Counted from the first letter of the stretch, positions 17,379-26,425 are shown. The stretch: DNA of 63,073 nt from Bradyrhizobium sp. NAS96.2 (GCF_001908235.1 NZ_LGHK01000087.1:1-63073); one strand, 5' to 3'. Numbers and translations: made by a program. Notes: generated by a model not told the origin, from the sequence alone.

Positions 17379-17461
17379 CGTCATTGCGCGCGAAGCGAAG
17401 CAATCCATAGCGCCACAAAGGAGAAATGGATTGTTTCGTCGCTTCGCTCCTCGCAATGACG
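17379..17461. repeat. REP-like hairpin, family A, copy 2
   Basis: Same ends as at 8456 and 60151 (CGTCATTGCG and its inverse) around TGGATTG sequences. It lies inside the ABC operon between the binding-protein and first permease genes, where it could lower downstream expression as REP hairpins do. Confidence 0.78.
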
Positions 17462-17477
17462 ACAAGACGAGCATTCA

Positions 17478-18434
17478 ATGTCCGTAACCACCCTCCCTTC
17501 ACGCGGCGCGACGCTTCGCCAGCCCGGTTGGCTCGCGCGCCTGTTCGACTACAAGCCGTTCCTGATTGTGATGTGCCTGGCGCCCGCGATCGGCCTGCTG
17601 CTGGTGTTCCTCACCTATCCGCTCGGCCTCGGCATCTGGCTCGCCTTCACCGACACCACGATCGGCCAGCGCGGCATCTATATCGGGCTGGAGAACTTCC
17701 AGTATCTGCTCAAGGACCCCCTGTGGTGGAACGCGGTGTTCTACTCGATCTTCTACACCGCGGTCGCAACCTTCGGAAAGTTCGCGCTCGGCTTCTGGCT
17801 GGCGCTCTTGCTCAACAATCATTTCCCGCTCAAAAGCCTGATCCGTGCCATCGTGCTGCTGCCGTGGATCGTGCCGACGGTGCTGTCCGCGCTGGCGTTC
17901 TGGTGGATCTACGATCCGCAGTTCTCGATCATCTCCTATCTGCTGGTCGACGTGCTGCACCTGCGCGACAGCAATGTCGACTTCCTCGGCTCGCCCTGGC
18001 CGGCGCGGTTCTCGCTGATCGCGGCCAATATCTGGCGCGGCATCCCGTTCGTCGCGATCTCGCTGCTGGCCGGGCTGCAAACCATCTCGCCCTCGCTCTA
18101 TGAGGCGGCGATGCTCGACGGCGCCACCTCCTGGCAGCGCTTCCGCTACATCACCTTCCCGATGATGATGCCGATCCTGGCGATCGTGATGACGTTCTCG
18201 ATCATCTTCACCTTCACCGATTTCCAGCTGGTCTACGCCATCACCCGCGGCGGCCCGGTCAACTCGACCCATCTGCTTGCGACCTTGGCGTTCCAGCGCG
18301 GCATCGCCGGCGGCGAGCTCGGCGAGGGCGCGGCGATCGCGGTCTCGATGATCCCGTTCCTGGTGTTCGCGACGTTGTTCAGCTACTTCGGCCTCGCCCG
18401 CCGCAAATGGCAGCAGGGAGAAGCCAATGACTGA
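17478..18434 (+). CDS. ABC transporter permease (MalF-like)
   Basis: 318 residues with six membrane segments and the cytoplasmic coupling loop near 205-225 (EAAMLDGATSWQRFRYITFP), the EAA motif that contacts the ATPase. An N-terminal extension precedes the first helix. It starts after a REP element and overlaps the next permease by 8 bases (ATGA-style overlap), so the two are coupled. Together they form the channel of the importer fed by the Tat-exported binding protein upstream. Confidence 0.92.
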   Translation: MSVTTLPSRGATLRQPGWLARLFDYKPFLIVMCLAPAIGLLLVFLTYPLGLGIWLAFTDTTIGQRGIYIGLENFQYLLKDPLWWNAVFYSIFYTAVATFGKFALGFWLALLLNNHFPLKSLIRAIVLLPWIVPTVLSALAFWWIYDPQFSIISYLLVDVLHLRDSNVDFLGSPWPARFSLIAANIWRGIPFVAISLLAGLQTISPSLYEAAMLDGATSWQRFRYITFPMMMPILAIVMTFSIIFTFTDFQLVYAITRGGPVNSTHLLATLAFQRGIAGGELGEGAAIAVSMIPFLVFATLFSYFGLARRKWQQGEAND

Positions 18435-19320
18435 CCTTGCAGCCCAATCCAACGTCACAAGCGCCACGCCCGACACGATGGCGTGGGACAGCCGCGCCCG
18501 GCGCGTGGTGATGATCTATCTGCCGCTCGCCTGCTTCATCCTGATCCTGCTGTTCCCGTTCTACTGGATGGCGATCACCTCGTTCAAACCGAACGCGGAG
18601 CTTCTGAACTATAAGGAGCACAATCCGTTCTGGATCACCTCGCCGACGCTCGCACATGTCAAGCACCTGTTGTTCGACACGTCATATCCGCGCTGGCTGA
18701 AGACCACCATGCTGGTCGCGATCGGCTCGACATTCCTGTCGCTGTTCGCCTCGACGCTCGCCGCCTACGCGATCGAGCGGCTGCGCTTCCGCGGCAGCCC
18801 CTATGTCGGGCTCGGCATCTACCTCGCCTATCTGGTGCCGCCGTCGATCCTGTTCATTCCGCTCGCCACCGTGATCGTGCAGTTCGGCCTGTTCGATTCG
18901 CCGCTCGCGCTCATCCTGGTCTATCCGACCTTCCTGGTGCCGTTCTGCACCTGGCTCTTGATCGGCTACTTCAAGTCGATCCCCTACGAGCTCGAGGAAT
19001 GCGCGCTGGTCGACGGCGCGACGCGGCTGCAGATCCTGTGGCGGATCACGCTGCCGCTCGCGGTGCCCGGCCTGATCTCGGCCGGCATCTTCTCCTTCAC
19101 GTTGTCCTGGAACGAGTTCATCTACGCACTCGCCTTCATCCAGAGCGGCGCCAACAAAACCGTGCCGGTCGCGATCCTGACCGAGCTCGTCACCGGCGAC
19201 GTCTACCAATGGGGCGCGCTGATGGCCGGCTCGCTGCTCGGCTCGTTGCCGGTCGCGCTGTTCTACTCGCTGTTCGTCGACTACTACGTGTCGTCGCTGA
19301 CCGGCGCTGTGAAGGAGTAG
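18427..19320 (+). CDS. ABC transporter permease (MalG-like)
   Basis: 297 residues, about six membrane segments, the EAA loop ELEECALVDGATRLQILWR near 187-205 and the C-terminal half typical of carbohydrate-permease partner subunits. GGGAG lies 7 bases before the ATG. It is the last gene of this importer; the next gene on the same strand is more than 600 bases away and unrelated, so no ATPase follows. Confidence 0.92.
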   Translation: MTDLAAQSNVTSATPDTMAWDSRARRVVMIYLPLACFILILLFPFYWMAITSFKPNAELLNYKEHNPFWITSPTLAHVKHLLFDTSYPRWLKTTMLVAIGSTFLSLFASTLAAYAIERLRFRGSPYVGLGIYLAYLVPPSILFIPLATVIVQFGLFDSPLALILVYPTFLVPFCTWLLIGYFKSIPYELEECALVDGATRLQILWRITLPLAVPGLISAGIFSFTLSWNEFIYALAFIQSGANKTVPVAILTELVTGDVYQWGALMAGSLLGSLPVALFYSLFVDYYVSSLTGAVKE

Positions 19321-19344
19321 CTGAGCTTGCGGTGAAGGCCTCCG

Positions 19345-19677
19345 TCACGCGGCGGTCTTCGCCCGCTCGGTGATCAGCACAGCAAAACCCTCGAACTTCG
19401 GGTGGCCGAGATAGAGGCTGCCGCCGGTCTCGTTGCCGGCGCGCGAATGGGCGCGGCGGAACGCATCCGACCTGGTCCAGTCCTCGAACGCGGTCTTGCT
19501 GGCCCACACCGTATGGGTTGCATACAGCGTGTGGTCCTCGGCCTCGGGACCCCTGACCAGATGAAATTCGATGAAGCCCGGAACCTCGCCGAGATAGGAA
19601 TCGCGCGTGTTCCAGACCGTCTCGAACGCCTGCTCCTTGCCCCTGATCACCTGAAACCGATTCATTGCGATGAACAT
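19345..19677 (-). CDS. IsdG/HmuQ-type heme-degrading monooxygenase
   Basis: 110 residues of the ferredoxin-like ABM fold. The heme-oxygenase triad of the IsdG family is at the expected positions: N6 in AMNRFQV, W67 in FEDW and H77 in FRRAH, which line up with IsdG N7/W67/H77. In rhizobia related proteins (HmuQ, HmuD) break down heme for iron. The chosen ATG (19677) follows a strong AGGAG site; a longer frame runs to 19740. It stands alone, opposite in strand to the ABC importer, away from any heme-uptake genes. Confidence 0.85.
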   Translation of the reverse strand: MFIAMNRFQVIRGKEQAFETVWNTRDSYLGEVPGFIEFHLVRGPEAEDHTLYATHTVWASKTAFEDWTRSDAFRRAHSRAGNETGGSLYLGHPKFEGFAVLITERAKTAA

Positions 19678-19862
19678 GAAAACCTCTCCTGTTTGGCGGC
19701 GGATGCCCGCTGGCGCCCCGGTTGATCTCGTTGATATCATAAACGACGGGCCGCGCCGGGGGCAGCAGCTTCAGTAAAGGCGGTGACAGGGCCGGGCACG
19801 ACGGACCGAGGCGATGTAACGCCGCAAGCCTTATCCCGCAGCAACATCGGCGATTCACAAAA

Positions 19863-19880
19863 CTGTCAGCCGGCTGTAAC
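19863..19880 (+). promoter_or_regulatory. Pho-box-like direct repeat
   Basis: CTGTCAG, a 4-base spacer and CTGTAAC form two heptamers in the 11-base periodicity of PhoB sites (consensus CTGTCAT). It lies about 60 bases before a phytase-like esterase gene, so phosphate control is plausible. No strong -10 element was seen after it. Confidence 0.5.
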
Positions 19881-19940
19881 AGGCGCCTCGGAGAACACCG
19901 CATCGTTTATCTCGTCGTATCTTTTCTTGGGAGATCAACC

Positions 19941-21293
19941 ATGCGTCTGTCACTGCTCTATTCCGTCGCCTCGATCCTGCTCGCCACGTCGGCGTTCGCG
20001 CAGAGCGAGGGCGAATTTCCGGCGACGCTGGCAGGACACGCCGTGATGCCGGCGGAGAGCTTCATCGACGCCCCCGCTGATGCGCCGGCCGATTTGAAGA
20101 CCTCGGGCAAGTACACCACCGGCAAGCGCGTCGATGCGATCGGCACCGTGATGGGCAAGTCCTACGAGCGGCCGACCGGCGTGTCGCTGCCGTTCAAGGG
20201 CCAGCCGCTGCAGGGCCATTCCGGCATCAAGGCGATGCCCGACGGCTCGTTCTGGGTGATCACCGACAACGGCATGGGCTCGCGCTACAACTCGGCGGAC
20301 TCGATGCTGTATCTGAACCGCTACAAGATGGACTGGACGGGCGGCAAGATCGAGCGCCAGGAGACCGTGTTCCTGCACGATCCCGACAAGAAGGTGCCGT
20401 TCCGCATCGTGCACGAGGACACCGCCAAACGCTATTTGACCGGCGCCGACTTCGACACTGAAGGCTTCCAGATCATCAACGACATTTTCTGGATCGGCGA
20501 CGAGTTCGGGCCCTATATCCTGAAGGCCGACAAGACCGGCAAGATCCTCGCCGTGTTCGAGACCGTCGCCGACGGCAAGCCGGTGCGCTCGCCGGATCAC
20601 TGGGCGGTACAGTCGCCGGGCGCGCCGGGTGCTTCCTACACCAACGTCAATCTGCGCCGCTCCAAGGGCTATGAGGGCTTCGCTTCCTCCAAGGACGGCA
20701 AGTTCCTCTACGGCCTGCTCGAGGGGCCGCTGTGGGATGCCGACAAGAAGGACTGGGAGAAGGTTGACGGCAAGGAAGCCTCGCGCATCCTCGAATTCGA
20801 CGTCGCGGCGGAGAAGTTCACCGGACGTTACTGGCAGTATGTGTTCGAGCAGAACGGCAATGCGATCGGCGACTTCAACATGATCGACCCGACCCAGGGC
20901 CTCGTGATCGAGCGCGACAATGGCGAGGGCACCGCCGACAAGGCCTGCCCGCAAGGCCAGCGCGGCGAGAACTGCTTCCCTGATCTCGCCAAGTTCAAGC
21001 GCGTCTACAAGATCGAACTCTCCGACGCCAATGTCGGCAAGCCGGTGCGCAAGATCGCCTATATTGATCTGATGAAGATCCGCGATCCGAACAAGAAGGC
21101 ACGCAAGCCGCTCAACGACGGCGTCTACACCTTCCCGTTCTTCACCATCGAGAATGTCGACCGGGTCGACGAAACCCACATCATCGTCGGCAACGACAAC
21201 AACCTGCCGTTCTCCTCGAGCCGCGCCCCGAACAAGGCCGATGACGACGAGTTCGTGCTGCTCGAAGTGGGTGATTTCCTGAAGGCGAAGTGA
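19941..21293 (+). CDS. Secreted esterase-like/phytase-family protein
   Basis: 450 residues. A signal peptide (MRLSLLYSVASILLATSAFAQ, cleavage near 21) leads to a long beta-propeller-like protein of the esterase-like-activity-of-phytase family, with GFQIINDIFWIGDEFGPYI and KGYEGFASSKDGKFLYGLLEG in the conserved core. Family members are periplasmic or secreted; a role in phosphoester breakdown is inferred. A two-heptamer Pho-box-like repeat lies about 60 bases upstream. GGGAG lies 8 bases before the ATG. It is a single gene. Confidence 0.87.
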   Translation: MRLSLLYSVASILLATSAFAQSEGEFPATLAGHAVMPAESFIDAPADAPADLKTSGKYTTGKRVDAIGTVMGKSYERPTGVSLPFKGQPLQGHSGIKAMPDGSFWVITDNGMGSRYNSADSMLYLNRYKMDWTGGKIERQETVFLHDPDKKVPFRIVHEDTAKRYLTGADFDTEGFQIINDIFWIGDEFGPYILKADKTGKILAVFETVADGKPVRSPDHWAVQSPGAPGASYTNVNLRRSKGYEGFASSKDGKFLYGLLEGPLWDADKKDWEKVDGKEASRILEFDVAAEKFTGRYWQYVFEQNGNAIGDFNMIDPTQGLVIERDNGEGTADKACPQGQRGENCFPDLAKFKRVYKIELSDANVGKPVRKIAYIDLMKIRDPNKKARKPLNDGVYTFPFFTIENVDRVDETHIIVGNDNNLPFSSSRAPNKADDDEFVLLEVGDFLKAK

Positions 21294-21579
21294 GGCGCCT
21301 CTCGAAAACATCGTGTCGTCGCCCGGCTCGATGTGCGGACCGGGCGACCCAGTATTCCAGAGGCGGTCGACTTCAACGGATAGGCCGCGGCGTACTGGAT
21401 GCCCCGCTCAAGGCGGGCATGACAGCGAATATGTGGAGGCTCGTCCCGTTCTCCTCGCACCTGTTAGCGCGTGGCCATCAGATCAAGTTCAATCCAAAGG
21501 TTGTTCGACAAATACACTTCTAGCAACGCGCTAGACGATGCTAGCCTCGGCCGATACTCGAATCGCCTTGGGGCAAATC

Positions 21580-22023
21580 ATGCAAGAAAAATCCAGCCTG
21601 ACCACCATAGAGGCGCTGATAGCCGCGGGCTTCGTTGTGTACCTTACCTGGGATCAAAGCTGGGGCCTTCCGCCGGCATGCATCGCCCTGATACTCGGCG
21701 CGATCGTGTACTTTGCCTATCTGTGCTTGATGCGCCGATTGGTGAGGCTTCATCAGAACAGCTACGGGGCAGTGGCCACGATATTGGCCCTTGCATGGGC
21801 CGTATTGGCTTACTTCGCAATGAGCGCGCTGCAGGCGGGGTTCGCCAGCCAGATACCCGACACACTGCTGATGCATCTATGGCCCTGGATGGCGGCGATC
21901 GCCGCTTTCATTGGCGCGCTCGCCAGCAAGGTGCGCTTCATGGACGATGTTCGCGACTATGTCCTCGGCCGTCGCGCCCACTGGGACAACCAGCAATGGC
22001 TGGAGGAGAACGCCGGCTTCTAA
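21580..22023 (+). CDS. Hypothetical four-helix membrane protein
   Basis: 147 residues. Four hydrophobic segments (about 7-27, 33-50, 62-84 and 94-116) end in a charged tail DDVRDYVLGRRAHWDNQQWLEENAGF. No known family was recognised. The ATG at 21580 is chosen because the product then begins MQEKSS with an immediate membrane segment; an upstream ATG at 21538 adds 14 residues. The codon use near the 5' end is less GC-rich than neighbouring genes, hinting at recent acquisition. It ends just before a dispersed repeat. Confidence 0.6.
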   Translation: MQEKSSLTTIEALIAAGFVVYLTWDQSWGLPPACIALILGAIVYFAYLCLMRRLVRLHQNSYGAVATILALAWAVLAYFAMSALQAGFASQIPDTLLMHLWPWMAAIAAFIGALASKVRFMDDVRDYVLGRRAHWDNQQWLEENAGF

Positions 22024-22073
22024 CGCGTTTTCAAGCGAGGTGGACACCGGTTCGCGTAAAGAAATCGCGTCAA
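22024..22073 (+). repeat. Dispersed intergenic repeat, family G, copy 2
   Basis: ACGCGTTTTCAAGCGAGGTGG then a CACCGGTTCG core and an ATCGCGTCAA end. Other copies: 1-57, 23027-23076 and 46100-46149. Confidence 0.75.
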
Positions 22074-22099
22074 TATAGTGAACGTTGGCGCGGCCAGCG

Positions 22100-22936
22100 T
22101 CACTCCTTCTTGGTCCGGTAATCGCCGAACGTGGTGTCGCGCTGATCGAGTTGGGCCTTCACGCTGCCGCCGTCGCGGCGGAAGCCGGCCATGTAGGCCT
22201 TGCTCGCCTCGGTCGTGAAGGCCAGCGCCTGGATCTCGGTGCCGGCGCGCATCGCGGCGCGGGCGCCCATGATCTCCATCGCGCGATGCACGCTGCGCTT
22301 GTTGAGCTGCTGTAGCTCGATCGGCACTTTTGCCGCACGTTCGGCGAAGTCCAACGTCTTCGCCTCCAGCTCGGCGAGCGGAAACGACCGGGTCGCATAG
22401 CCCCATTCGGCGGCCTCGCGGCCGGACATCGCATCGCCCGTCAGCATCAATTCCATGGCGCGGCGCATGCCGACCAGCCAGGGGTGATACTGCATGTCGG
22501 GCGGGCTCATCAGCCGCACCGGCGGGTAGCCGATCTGGGCATCGTCGGCGACATAGACCACGTCGCAGGCGGTGGCGAGCTCGGTGCCACCGGCGAGGCA
22601 ATAGCCGTGCACCTGTGCGATCACTGGCTTTGCGAGATCCCAGATCGAGAACCAGCCCTCGACGACATGGCGCGACCATTGGCCGGGGCCGGATGCCGAA
22701 TGATAGGGCTGGTCGACACGGTTATCGGCGGACAGGTCATAGCCCGCCGAGAAGCACGGCCCAGCGCCACGCAGGATCGAGATCGAAATATCGGGATCGC
22801 GGTCGGCCTGCTCCAGCACCTCGAAGATCTCTCCGCGCAGGCGGTTGTTCAGCGCATTGCGCTTCTCGGGGCGGTTCAGCGTGATACGGCGGACGCGCGG
22901 ACGCGGATCATCGACGACGATGTGCTGGTAGCTCAT
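22100..22936 (-). CDS. Enoyl-CoA hydratase/isomerase-family protein
   Basis: 278 residues of the crotonase family, usually acting on acyl-CoA. The oxyanion region FSAGYDLS and the AGGTELAT segment carrying the first conserved Glu are present. The second catalytic Glu, expected in a PE pair about 20 residues later, is replaced by Pro (YPPVRLM), so true hydratase activity is doubtful; isomerase, hydrolase or dechlorination-type chemistry is possible. GGGAG lies close to the ATG. It is transcribed alone. Confidence 0.85.
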   Translation of the reverse strand: MSYQHIVVDDPRPRVRRITLNRPEKRNALNNRLRGEIFEVLEQADRDPDISISILRGAGPCFSAGYDLSADNRVDQPYHSASGPGQWSRHVVEGWFSIWDLAKPVIAQVHGYCLAGGTELATACDVVYVADDAQIGYPPVRLMSPPDMQYHPWLVGMRRAMELMLTGDAMSGREAAEWGYATRSFPLAELEAKTLDFAERAAKVPIELQQLNKRSVHRAMEIMGARAAMRAGTEIQALAFTTEASKAYMAGFRRDGGSVKAQLDQRDTTFGDYRTKKE

Positions 22937-23026
22937 GGATCCTCCCGATCTCAGACATTTTTGCCCTTGGCAAAGTGATGCCCGAGATCGGGAGTGAAGT
23001 CATCGGCAGCTGATGCAGATCCGCAT

Positions 23027-23076
23027 AGCGTTTTCGAGCGAAGTGGACTCCGGTTCGCGTAAAGAAAACGCCTCAA
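23027..23076 (+). repeat. Dispersed intergenic repeat, family G, copy 3
   Basis: AGCGTTTTCGAGCGAAGTGG then CTCCGGTTCG and an ACGCCTCAA end. It lies between the crotonase start and the end of the MuiA-family gene. Confidence 0.75.
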
Positions 23077-23104
23077 ACAACAAAGCTGGAGCCCGGCACG
23101 GGCT

Positions 23105-24772
23105 CTAGCCCGCCGGCACCATCACGATGCCCTTGTCCTTCGGCCAGCGCATCCGCCAGGCGAAATTGACGTCACGGACTTCGCCGGCCTTGGCCTCGAA
23201 TGCCCATTCCAGCACGCCACGCTTGTCGCGCAAATTGGTGGTGGTCGCAGGCGTCGACGACGGCAGCATCTCGACCACGATGTCGTCGTTCTCGCTGACC
23301 GGGAGCTGATCCTGGATCGCGACCTTGATCGGGAAGTCGTGGCCGTTGCGCACCGTGGTCTTGAACGCGCGCTCGTCGGTCTTCGACGTCGTCACGATCA
23401 GGCCCGCGGAGCCCTCGTTGCGCTTCACCACCGTGCGTTCGATCTTGACCTTGTCGTCGGCGCCGAAGCCGAGCCGTACGGTCTCGTCCTTGGCGGCGGT
23501 GGCCATCCGGCTGCGGCCGACAAAGATGCCGTCGCGGTAGATCGAGACCTGCCCCGGCAGCAGCGGCGCATCGTCGGCCTGCACGAAGCTCGCCTCCAGG
23601 AACGCGGTCGGATCGAGCACCGGGACGGCGCGAACCGCGAGATCGGGGGTGATCGTCGCCGTCGCGATGCGCAAGCTCTTGGCGCCCTCATTGGCTGCAA
23701 CGCTGACGCGGCCGGGGATTTTGAAGGTGGCCTGGAAGGCGCCGACCTCGGCGACGGCATCCCGCTCCTCGGCCTGCTTGGACAGATGCTGCTCCATCGG
23801 CGGCGCAGCCGGTGCGGGCATCAGCGCCGAGGGCTGTTGCACGCTGTCGAACGCTCGGCCCGCAGCCAGCGGCCGCGGCGGCAGCGGATATCGCACGAGC
23901 AGCGAATTGAGATCGGGCGCGTTGCCGCCGCGGGCGACGCGCACGGTGGAGACGACGAGCGCCACGTTCGACCAATCCTCGCCGGTCGACTGGGTGATCT
24001 CGGCACGGCGCACCAGTTCGATCGCCGGCTTGCGATCCTTGGCGCCGGTGTCGAGACGGGCGTCGTAAATCGGCATCCAGCGGGCATTGCGCACCGCATA
24101 GGTCACCCGCAGCGTCGCCCGGGTCGCGGCGGCGGAGGCCAGCTCGATCCGCACCTCGAGCTTGCTCGGCGGCTTGGCGGCACGATCGGCTTCAAGACGC
24201 GCGATCTCGCGATCGATGTCGCGCTGCTTGCGCGTGGCGTCGCGGATCGCGTTGTCGGCGGTTGCCACTTCATCTCCGACCGCCGAGAACGCGGCACGCC
24301 ACTCGCTCACCGGACGCGCCTCGCCCTTCTCGCCGATCCCGGCCGGCGAGGCCTCGGCAAAATGTTCGGCGAATTTGCGCCGCGCTTCGGCGGCGGTGAT
24401 GATCCCCTGCAGATCCTCGCGCTGATCCCTGAGCGCCTCGATCCGCTTGTCGATGTCGGGCAGGTTGGCCGGCGGCACCGGGCGCGGCGGCCGCGCGTCG
24501 ATGGCTCCGATCGTCAGCCGGTCGCCCGCCTCGCCTTCGACCCGCAGCGAGGTCGGATCGAGGCTCATCGGGAAATCCTTCGCGACGAGCGTGTTGTCGC
24601 CGGCGGGCAGATCCAGTGTGATGACGCGGGTGACACTCGCGCCGTCGGGATAGACGGTCACGGCGTCAACCTGCGACGCCGCGTCAAGATTGGCCGCATG
24701 CAGCGGCCCGGCAACCAGCGCTCCCGCCAGCACCAGGCTGGAGGTCACAAGACAATTCGCAATCTTTCGCAT
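23105..24772 (-). CDS. Mucoidy inhibitor MuiA-family (DUF4139) protein
   Basis: 555 residues. A signal peptide (MRKIANCLVTSSLVLAGALVAG, cleavage near AANLD) is followed by the N-terminal DUF4140-like domain (about 30-100), a helical/coiled-coil part with many Arg/Glu/Gln (about 110-190), and a C-terminal DUF4139 beta-rich domain containing LDTGAKDRKPAIELVRRAEI. The family name comes from effects on mucoid colony type; the molecular role is unclear. The chosen ATG (24772) has GGAGG 8 bases upstream and gives a clean signal peptide; a longer frame starts at 24949. Confidence 0.85.
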   Translation of the reverse strand: MRKIANCLVTSSLVLAGALVAGPLHAANLDAASQVDAVTVYPDGASVTRVITLDLPAGDNTLVAKDFPMSLDPTSLRVEGEAGDRLTIGAIDARPPRPVPPANLPDIDKRIEALRDQREDLQGIITAAEARRKFAEHFAEASPAGIGEKGEARPVSEWRAAFSAVGDEVATADNAIRDATRKQRDIDREIARLEADRAAKPPSKLEVRIELASAAATRATLRVTYAVRNARWMPIYDARLDTGAKDRKPAIELVRRAEITQSTGEDWSNVALVVSTVRVARGGNAPDLNSLLVRYPLPPRPLAAGRAFDSVQQPSALMPAPAAPPMEQHLSKQAEERDAVAEVGAFQATFKIPGRVSVAANEGAKSLRIATATITPDLAVRAVPVLDPTAFLEASFVQADDAPLLPGQVSIYRDGIFVGRSRMATAAKDETVRLGFGADDKVKIERTVVKRNEGSAGLIVTTSKTDERAFKTTVRNGHDFPIKVAIQDQLPVSENDDIVVEMLPSSTPATTTNLRDKRGVLEWAFEAKAGEVRDVNFAWRMRWPKDKGIVMVPAG

Positions 24773-24999
24773 CACACATCCCTCCGGGAAACATCGCATC
24801 GCGCGCGAGACGAACCGCGCGCCGGGCTCAAGGCACGCCGTTTCTGGTGGTGAGACGCTGCGAGGAAGGGACTGGTTCGATTGAGGTTTCCGTGCGGCGC
24901 GACCATGGCGGCGCCGCGGCTGCGATATGGCGCAGCGATGTCGAGGCACCTATCTGCCATCGTTGAGAGGAGCTCGCTCGATGCAGCAGCGTGCCTATC

Positions 25000-25074
25000 C
25001 CGTCATCCTTCGAGACGCGCGCAAATGCGCGCTCCTCCAGCGACAAAGGCGAAGCCCTTGCGCGGGGATGACGG
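25000..25074. repeat. Intergenic palindrome, family C, short copy
   Basis: Contains CCGTCATCCTTCGAGACG and the inverted CAAAGGCGAAGCCCTTGCGC ending GGGGATGACGG, as in the longer copy at 9975-10131. It lies in the 378-bp gap (24773-25150) between the MuiA-family and thiolase genes, together with a terminator; no gene was seen in this gap. Confidence 0.75.
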
Positions 25075-25089
25075 AGAAAGAGTCGGCAT

Positions 25090-25118
25090 GAAAAACACGG
25101 CGCCCTGAGGCGCCGTGT
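25090..25118 (-). terminator. Rho-independent terminator after the thiolase gene
   Basis: On the minus strand ACACGGCGCC and GGCGCCGTGT form a 10-base-pair stem followed by TTTTT, 33 bases after the thiolase stop. Confidence 0.85.
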
Positions 25119-25150
25119 CGCAAATTCCGAGCAGTCAGCCGAGCTGTGGC

Positions 25151-26323
25151 TTAGCTGTAGATCTCGAACAGGCCTGCGCCGCCCTGACCACCGCCGATGC
25201 ACATGGTCACGACGCCCCACTTAGCCTTGCGGCGGCGGCCTTCCTGCAAGAGGTGGCCGGTGAGCCGGGCACCGGTCATGCCGAACGGATGGCCGATCGC
25301 GATCGAGCCGCCGTTGACATTGTACTTCTCGGGATCGATGCCGAGCTGGTCGCGCGAATAGAGGCACTGGCTGGCGAAGGCCTCGTTGAGCTCCCAGAGG
25401 TCGATGTCGTCGACCTTCAGGCCATGGCGCTTGAGCAGCTTCGGCACGGCAAACACCGGGCCGATGCCCATCTCGTCGGGCTCACAGCCGGCCGAGGCCC
25501 AGGCGACGAAACGGCCGAGCGGGTTGAGGCCGCGCTTCTCGGCGTCCTTGGCTTCCATCAGCACCACGGCGGCGGCGCCGTCGGACAGCTGGCTGGCATT
25601 GCCGGCGGTGACGAACTTGCCCGGGCCCTTGACCGGCTCGAGCTTGGCAAGGCCTTCCAGCGTGGTCTCGGGGCGGTTGCACTCGTCGCGATCGACCACG
25701 TAGTCGACGATCGACTCGGCCTTGGTCGCCTTGTCGACCACCTTCATCTTGGTCTTCATCGGGACGATTTCGTCCTTGAACTTGTTGGCCTGCTGCGCGG
25801 CCGCCATGCGGCGCTGCGACTCCAGCGAATACTCGTCCTGATATTCGCGGCTGAGCTTGTAGCGCTCGGCGACGATGTCGGCGGTATCGATCATCGCCAT
25901 GAAGATGTCGGGCGCGGTCTTGAGCAGGTCCGGATCGATCGATTCCTTCGGCGTGCCGCCGCCGGGAATCGAGATGCTCTCGACGCCGCCGGCGACGATG
26001 CAATCAGAGCCATCCGAACGAATGGAATTGGCGGCCATCGCGATGGTCTGCAGGCCCGACGAGCAGAAGCGGTTCACCGAGACACCGGCGGTCGACTTCG
26101 GCAGGCCGGCGAGCAGCGCAGCCTGGCGGCCGATGTTCGGCGCGCCGTGCGCGCAATTGCCGAGATAGCAATCCTCGACATATTCCTTGTCGACGCCGGC
26201 GCGATCGACCGCGTGCTTGATGGCGTGCGCGGCGAGCGACATCGGCGGGGTGATGTTGAATCCGCCACGGCCGGACTTCGCCAGGCCGGTGCGCGCGTAG
26301 GAAACGATTACGGCTTCACGCAT
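25151..26323 (-). CDS. Acetyl-CoA acetyltransferase/thiolase
   Basis: 390 residues of the thiolase family: two-carbon Claisen condensation or thiolytic cleavage of acyl-CoA, in beta-oxidation or butanoate/PHB metabolism. Catalytic residues line up: C87 in NRFCSSGLQT, H345 in IAIGHPFGMTGAR and C375 in CIGGGQGG. It ends with a good terminator. GGGAG lies 6 bases before the ATG. No partner beta-oxidation genes lie beside it, so it is a stand-alone thiolase. Confidence 0.93.
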   Translation of the reverse strand: MREAVIVSYARTGLAKSGRGGFNITPPMSLAAHAIKHAVDRAGVDKEYVEDCYLGNCAHGAPNIGRQAALLAGLPKSTAGVSVNRFCSSGLQTIAMAANSIRSDGSDCIVAGGVESISIPGGGTPKESIDPDLLKTAPDIFMAMIDTADIVAERYKLSREYQDEYSLESQRRMAAAQQANKFKDEIVPMKTKMKVVDKATKAESIVDYVVDRDECNRPETTLEGLAKLEPVKGPGKFVTAGNASQLSDGAAAVVLMEAKDAEKRGLNPLGRFVAWASAGCEPDEMGIGPVFAVPKLLKRHGLKVDDIDLWELNEAFASQCLYSRDQLGIDPEKYNVNGGSIAIGHPFGMTGARLTGHLLQEGRRRKAKWGVVTMCIGGGQGGAGLFEIYS

Positions 26324-26425
26324 TGTTTTCTCCCTCTGAGATGACGGTCATTGTGGCGCGTCGTGGCCCGTTCGTACACATTTTTCGTGCGGCGCAACAG
26401 CAATACCGGAGGCCCTGGAACGACA

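Noticed and set aside
17345..17477. Missing ABC ATPase gene looked for in the gap
   Set aside because: Only a REP-like hairpin is there; no Walker motif was found in this region.
19722..19738. TTGAT-N4-TTGAT as an FNR/FixK site
   Set aside because: The halves are direct repeats, not the inverted TTGAT-N4-ATCAA form.
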